Below are positions 15,647-19,567 of a stretch of DNA of 19,567 bases, in pieces. The notes beneath the pieces were generated by a model, which worked only from the letters and a program-made list of their open reading frames with translations, was not told where the DNA came from and did not search any database. The first letter of the stretch is position 1, and each line of letters opens with the position of its first letter. The translations under genes and the position numbers were made by a program. Source of the DNA: Geobacteraceae bacterium (GTDB taxonomy: Bacteria; Desulfobacterota; Desulfuromonadia; Desulfuromonadales; Desulfuromonadaceae); NCBI GenBank assembly GCA_020201305.1, contig JAIVHC010000175.1, positions 1-19,567 of the forward strand, in the 5' to 3' direction.

Positions 15647-17365
15647 TTAACGCTGCAGATACGCTTCGGTAACATAGCGGCGCATCATTACGTGGGTGTT
15701 AAAATAGTATGCATTTTTACCGATGGCGTTTTTCATCACCCGGATCCATCCGGGTCTGTCTTCGTAATAGAGGGGTAGGATTTTGTCCTCCAGTTTCGCG
15801 TACATATCATCGGCATCTGCTGCGTTGGCCTCTTCGAGGCTGGCATCAATACTGGTTTTTTCCCCTATGGACCATCCGGTAATATCCTCGATATGCCCTT
15901 CAATCCACCATCCATCCAACACGCTGAAGTTGGGAACCCCATTCAATGCAGCTTTCATACCACTGGTACCGGAGGCTTCCAGCGGGCGGGTGGGATTGTT
16001 GAGCCAGACGTCGACTCCAGGAATAAGATATTTGGCGACATCAATGGAATAGTTGGGCAGATAGATGACCGTTATTTCCCCGTGCAGGCGCTCGGCCGCC
16101 GTGTAGACATTCTGAATCAGAGCCTTACCATCGTTGTCGTGGGGGTGGGCCTTGCCCGCAAAAACCAGTTGCAAACGACCTTTGCCGATTGCGAGCAGAC
16201 GCTCCAGGTCATGGAAAATGAGATCATTGCGCTTGTACGTTGCTACCCGACGCGCAAACCCGATGGTGAACACATCCAGAAACAGCTGCTCTCCTGTTAC
16301 TTCTTTGATGTATTGGGCCAGATATGCCTTCGCACCCTGGTGTGCATCCCAGAGATCTTCATCGGAGATGCTATCCACCCGCACCAGCAGTTCAGGCTGG
16401 AGGGCCCAGCCGCTGATATGCCGGTTGAAAAGTGACACCATATATGCAGACGCCCACGTAAGGGGATGGATCCCGTTAGTGATGGCATGGATTTCATAAC
16501 CCGGGAACATTTTGCGTGAAACCTCACCATGTTTTTTGGCTACTCCATTTACAAAGCGGCTCAATTGCAACGCCAGCGTAGTCATATTGAGTTCTGCATC
16601 ACCTCCGAGCTGACGCAGTTGTTCCACTGGAACGATTTCATCCCCGATCACCTCCTGAACCAATGAGTAGTTGAAGCGATCGTGTCCTGCCGGAACCGGA
16701 GTATGAGTGGTGAACACACAACGCTGCGCTACCGCTTTACGATCCACATCCAGGGTATTCATCCAACTCCCGGCATGCACATTGCGCGTCTGGTTCAACA
16801 GTTCAAGAGTCAGGAGCGCCGCGTGACCTTCATTCATATGGTACTGGAATATGTTGAATCCAAGCGCCTGGAGGATCCGCACTCCTCCAACCCCGAGGAC
16901 TACCTCCTGCTTGAGGCGGTAGCGCTGATCCCCGCCGTAGAGTCTGTCGGTGATGGTCTGATCCTCTTCGGTGTTCTCTTCGAGAGCGGTGTCCAGAAAC
17001 AACACCGGCACCACACCTCCGGCCGGGCTCTGGTTACGGTACAGCCATGCCGCCACAGTCACAGAGCGTCCTTCAATCGGCACCGTAACCCGTGCCGGCA
17101 GCTGCTTCATGCGCGCAGAGATATCCCACTCCACCGGGGCTTCGTGCTGTGCCCCGTCTGCATCCAGACTTTGGGCGAAATATCCCTTGCGGCTTGCCAG
17201 TGTAACCGCTACGAGGGGGATATTGAGATCCGCCGCACTTTTAATCGTATCTCCGGCCAGAACGCCCAGACCTCCACTATACGTAGGGATCTCCTGAGCC
17301 AGGCCGATCTCCATGGAAAAATAGGCAATGCGCGAAGTTTGGGTGAAAACATTCCAGTGTTCCAT
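15647..17365 (-). CDS. Alpha-glucan phosphorylase, short form (GT35)
   Basis: This is a second PLP-dependent phosphorylase, distinct from the 839-residue GlgP. At 572 residues it belongs to the shorter alpha-glucan phosphorylase group (TIGR02094-like). That group often carries an N-terminal DUF3417 domain, which is absent here: the protein opens directly with IAYFSMEIGLAQEIPTYSGG (13-32). Other motifs are HMNEGHAALL (176-185), CVFTTHTPVPAGHDRF (216-231), ARRVATYKR (371-379) and the PLP motif EASGTSGMKAALNG (463-476) with Lys471 as the expected Schiff-base lysine. It releases glucose-1-phosphate from maltodextrin or glycogen, and its chain-length preference is unknown. GAAAGGGG precedes the ATG by seven bases. 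It is the first gene of the cluster, after a 59-base gap containing a lone TAGAAT (17412-17407) without a good -35, so readthrough from the upstream genes is also possible. Confidence 0.95.
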   Translation of the reverse strand: MEHWNVFTQTSRIAYFSMEIGLAQEIPTYSGGLGVLAGDTIKSAADLNIPLVAVTLASRKGYFAQSLDADGAQHEAPVEWDISARMKQLPARVTVPIEGRSVTVAAWLYRNQSPAGGVVPVLFLDTALEENTEEDQTITDRLYGGDQRYRLKQEVVLGVGGVRILQALGFNIFQYHMNEGHAALLTLELLNQTRNVHAGSWMNTLDVDRKAVAQRCVFTTHTPVPAGHDRFNYSLVQEVIGDEIVPVEQLRQLGGDAELNMTTLALQLSRFVNGVAKKHGEVSRKMFPGYEIHAITNGIHPLTWASAYMVSLFNRHISGWALQPELLVRVDSISDEDLWDAHQGAKAYLAQYIKEVTGEQLFLDVFTIGFARRVATYKRNDLIFHDLERLLAIGKGRLQLVFAGKAHPHDNDGKALIQNVYTAAERLHGEITVIYLPNYSIDVAKYLIPGVDVWLNNPTRPLEASGTSGMKAALNGVPNFSVLDGWWIEGHIEDITGWSIGEKTSIDASLEEANAADADDMYAKLEDKILPLYYEDRPGWIRVMKNAIGKNAYYFNTHVMMRRYVTEAYLQR

Positions 17366-17424
17366 AACAAGCCCCTTTCTGTGTGGCTTAGGCGTATCAG
17401 ATGCGCATTCTACACATACATAGA

Positions 17425-18282
17425 TTAGAATAACGCAGACATGGCATCCTGCAAGGGGGAAGGCAGCTTACTCTCAATTTTCAGGGGCGTGCCTGAAAAT
17501 GGATCGGTAAAAGCAATACTGCTACAGTGTAGAAATGGATGCTCCAGCCCCTCCACCTCGACCCCGCCATAGCGCCCATCCCCCACAACAGGGTGCCCCT
17601 CAAGGGCAAGCTGACGCCGGATCTGGTGTTGACGCCCGGTTATCAGAACCAATTCCACCAGACTCAGGTCTGCGGTACGCTTCAGGGTGGAAAAAGTGGT
17701 ATAGCAACTTTTAACCTTACCCTTCGCGCTCAACGGGCGCGAAAGGGCTCCACTCCCCTGCAGATTCCCGCTCACCAGAGCTACATAGACTTTTTCCACC
17801 TCGTGGCGCATGAACAGGGTTCCCAAAGCTGCACATGCCTTCTTCCCCTTGCCGAACAATACCGGCCCTGAGGTCCCTACATCCAGGCGATGGATTGGTG
17901 CAACCTGGAATCGTTTCCCCTGCAGATAATCCTGCACGCGGGAGGTAATATTGTCGTCTTCATGCCCGCTACTGCTGTGAACCGCAACTCCAGCGGGCTT
18001 ATCCACCACCAGCATCTCCTTGCTTTCGAACAGGATGCCGAGTTCTGTATCAGCAACAGTTGGTTGCGTAAGCAACTCCTGCAGCCGCGCACTGGAACCG
18101 AGTGTTATACACTGCCCCTCATATACGGGCGTGTCTTCTTGCCAGGCTTTATCTTCGCTGCAGATACGTCCCTTTTTAAGCAACTGACGCAGGTAGCCAC
18201 GCCCTGCTGCGGGGATCCGCTGCTGCAGAAATTGCAGCAATGTCTGCCCTGCTTCGTGTTGTTCTACTTTAAAGGTGTGCAT
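17425..18282 (-). CDS. RluA-family 23S rRNA/tRNA pseudouridine synthase
   Basis: This enzyme isomerises a specific uridine in structured RNA to pseudouridine. The protein has 285 residues. An S4-like RNA-binding region fills about residues 10-60 (LLQFLQQRIP through RQLLKKGRI). The catalytic domain starts near residue 82 with ILFESKEMLVVDKPAGVAVH, the catalytic motif HRLDVGTSG is at 131-139 with Asp134, and LVELVLITGRQHQIRRQLA is the conserved C-terminal active-site segment. RluC/RluD subfamily members share this architecture, but the target uridine cannot be assigned. GGAGA lies ten bases upstream of the ATG across an AT repeat. It is about 50 bases downstream of the DUF2905 gene, and likely co-transcribed with it. 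Confidence 0.95.
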   Translation of the reverse strand: MHTFKVEQHEAGQTLLQFLQQRIPAAGRGYLRQLLKKGRICSEDKAWQEDTPVYEGQCITLGSSARLQELLTQPTVADTELGILFESKEMLVVDKPAGVAVHSSSGHEDDNITSRVQDYLQGKRFQVAPIHRLDVGTSGPVLFGKGKKACAALGTLFMRHEVEKVYVALVSGNLQGSGALSRPLSAKGKVKSCYTTFSTLKRTADLSLVELVLITGRQHQIRRQLALEGHPVVGDGRYGGVEVEGLEHPFLHCSSIAFTDPFSGTPLKIESKLPSPLQDAMSALF

Positions 18283-18331
18283 ATATATATGTTCTCCACT
18301 GGTTCAGGGATATAACGGAACTGGAGCATGT

Positions 18332-18529
18332 TTACTTAAACAGGCGCAATACCAGAGACAACACCAGACTGACGACAATCATGGTGGTTATAGGGAAATA
18401 TATCTTCATTCCCGGCTTGTCTATCACAATATCACCGGGAAGATGTCCAAGGGGGATTTTCCCCACCCACGGCCACAACACTCCCAGGACAATCAGAGCA
18501 ATCCCAATAAAGATGAGGATTTTCTGCAT
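18332..18529 (-). CDS. DUF2905 family small membrane protein
   Basis: A 65-residue inner-membrane protein of unknown function. It has two predicted transmembrane helices (about residues 3-19 and 45-63) joined by a short polar loop with the conserved block GKIPLGHLPGDIVI and IYFPITTMI. That layout matches the DUF2905 family, common in proteobacteria as single-gene units near housekeeping genes. Two adjacent ATG codons exist (18532 and 18529). AGGAGG (18539-18534) is separated from the first by only one base and from the second by four, so the second is the likelier start. It precedes the pseudouridine synthase on the same strand. Confidence 0.9.
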   Translation of the reverse strand: MQKILIFIGIALIVLGVLWPWVGKIPLGHLPGDIVIDKPGMKIYFPITTMIVVSLVLSLVLRLFK

Positions 18530-18532
18530 CAT

Positions 18533-18647
18533 TCCTCCTGCTCAACTCAAATATAAAATCATCCCGGGTATACAAATATACTTGAATCTGGTAGTACAGC
18601 GCAGCACACTGCCTTTTACCCTCTACCACCCAAAAGAAACTTCAAGC
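18533..18647. other. Divergent intergenic region between DUF2905 and the MATE gene
   Basis: 115 bases separate two divergently transcribed genes, so promoters on both strands are expected. An AT-rich stretch (18549-18582) contains TATATT on the minus strand, TATACT on the plus strand and a small inverted repeat GTATA-CAAA-TATAC (18568-18581). No -35 box is convincing for either direction. Confidence 0.35.
18534..18539 (-). promoter_or_regulatory. Strong Shine-Dalgarno of the DUF2905 gene
   Basis: AGGAGG on the minus strand abuts a double ATG. Spacing favours the second ATG (18529) as the initiation codon. Confidence 0.75.
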
Positions 18648-19567
18648 ATGTCTCTTTCGCACCGCGCCACCCAACTCAACTGGATGGAATTCAAGATCCT
18701 GATGCGTCTGAGTGTTCCACTGATTCTGGCTCAGCTGGCGCAGTCGAGTATGGGGTTTGTGGATACCCTGATGGCGGGCAGGGTTGGCGCCACAGACCTT
18801 GCCGCAGTTGCTGTAGGTTCAAGTATCTGGTTCCCGGTTTTTATTCTTCTACTCGGGATCCTCAACGCCCTGACCCCGAGCGTTTCGCATGCCTACGGGC
18901 AAAAGGACAACGCCACCATCCGTGCCCTGATCCCCCAGGGGCTCTATCTGGGGATAATCCTCGGTCTGGGAGCGGCACTTCTGCTACGTAGCTGCAACCC
19001 GTTGCTTGTGATGCTTAAGGTTGAAAGCAGTATTATACCACTCATAATGGCGTACCTGAAGGCTGTTTCATGGGGCTTCCCCGCCATCGGGATATGCTTT
19101 GCCCTGCGCTACTGCAGTGAAGGGCTCTCCATCACGCGCCCGAGCATGCTCATCAGCTTTGTGGGCCTGCTGGTCAATATTACAGTCAACTATGTGCTGG
19201 TGTTTGGCAAACTGGGCTTCCCCGCCCTGGGGGGCGTCGGGTGTGGCATAGCCACTGCGGCAACCATGTGGGTGATGATGGGAGGGATGCTGGTTATTTT
19301 CTGGCGCGGGCGTCTGTTCCGCTACCTGCACCTGCTCTCGTTTCGCGCCCGCCCCAATGGAGAGATTCTCACCTACCTGCTCCGCCTCGGCATCCCCATC
19401 GGGGTGGGAATGTTTATCGAGTGCAGCATCTTCGCGGTTATCGCCCTGCTCCTCTCCCGCTTTGGCGCTCAGACGGTAGCTGCACATCAGATTGCCATCA
19501 GCTTCACCGGCATGGTGTTCATGATCCCCTTGAGTATCGCATCCGCCATTGCGGTACGGGTGAGCTA
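18648..19567 (+). CDS. MATE family multidrug/Na+ efflux transporter, NorM-like (3' end outside window)
   Basis: Cation-coupled efflux pumps of this family have 12 transmembrane helices and export drugs or metabolites across the inner membrane. The first 306 codons are present, and the frame is open to the window end. After a short cytoplasmic N-terminus comes a helix with LSVPLILAQLAQSSMGFVDT and then MAGRVGATDLAAVAVGSSIW, a strong NorM-like signature. Further hydrophobic segments follow, with a conserved GVGCGIATAATMW region near the middle and an LGIPIGVGMFIE segment opening the second half. The second half then continues with FGAQTVAAHQIA. ATG at 18648 is chosen because it is the first start in frame and sits at the usual distance before helix 1. 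The ribosome site (AAAAGAAAC) is poor. Substrate is unknown. Confidence 0.93.
   Translation, partial: MSLSHRATQLNWMEFKILMRLSVPLILAQLAQSSMGFVDTLMAGRVGATDLAAVAVGSSIWFPVFILLLGILNALTPSVSHAYGQKDNATIRALIPQGLYLGIILGLGAALLLRSCNPLLVMLKVESSIIPLIMAYLKAVSWGFPAIGICFALRYCSEGLSITRPSMLISFVGLLVNITVNYVLVFGKLGFPALGGVGCGIATAATMWVMMGGMLVIFWRGRLFRYLHLLSFRARPNGEILTYLLRLGIPIGVGMFIECSIFAVIALLLSRFGAQTVAAHQIAISFTGMVFMIPLSIASAIAVRVS

Noticed and set aside
15647..17365. Truncated GlgP (572 versus 839 residues)
   Set aside because: It has its own complete set of motifs, including the PLP site and a normal start and end. It belongs to the shorter alpha-glucan phosphorylase subfamily.

Overview
This window looks like chromosomal DNA of a Gram-negative bacterium. 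The evidence is a lipoprotein c-type cytochrome, a MATE efflux pump, proteobacterial-style GlgB/GlgP/GlgC, and a short-form ThiC of 433 residues. The short ThiC together with the lipoprotein monohaem cytochrome would fit a Desulfuromonas/Geobacter-like lineage or another proteobacterium, but that placement is inference from general family knowledge and is weak. I see no tRNA, rRNA, CRISPR array, insertion sequence or phage gene. Base composition looks even throughout.

Layout: positions 1-1657 (+) hold the end of thiD and complete thiC, overlapping by ATGA and closed by a clear intrinsic terminator. Positions 1691-2149 (+) hold a possible promoter and a small monohaem cytochrome c lipoprotein. 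A 14-bp stem at 2196-2226 ends both this gene and the converging minus-strand transcripts. Positions 2255-17365 (-) are a long glycogen/alpha-glucan gene cluster. In order of transcription it reads: short alpha-glucan phosphorylase, pgi, (198-bp gap), glk, glgC, GH57 glycosidase, malQ, glgB, glgA, glgP. Positions 17425-18532 (-) hold an RluA-family pseudouridine synthase and a DUF2905 membrane protein. At 18648 a MATE transporter starts on the + strand and runs off the window.

How the genes work together: Glk and Pgi connect glucose, glucose-6-phosphate and fructose-6-phosphate. GlgC, GlgA and GlgB would build glycogen from glucose-1-phosphate. The two phosphorylases, MalQ and the GH57 enzyme would break it down or remodel chains. 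Phosphoglucomutase and GlgX are not in the window.

The main anomaly is that the two ADP-glucose genes, glgC and glgA, are both broken as written, while their neighbours are intact. glgC carries a 58-bp imperfect tandem duplication that shifts the frame. The two copies differ at five positions, all synonymous third-position transitions. That pattern is what two strain alleles joined end to end would show, and it is not what a neutrally decaying duplication would show. glgA lacks about 60 internal codons (including the HDWH region) and is frameshifted at the same place. I favour assembly error or a strain-chimeric contig, with real loss of the ADP-glucose route as the alternative. I did not find a previously undescribed biological system here.
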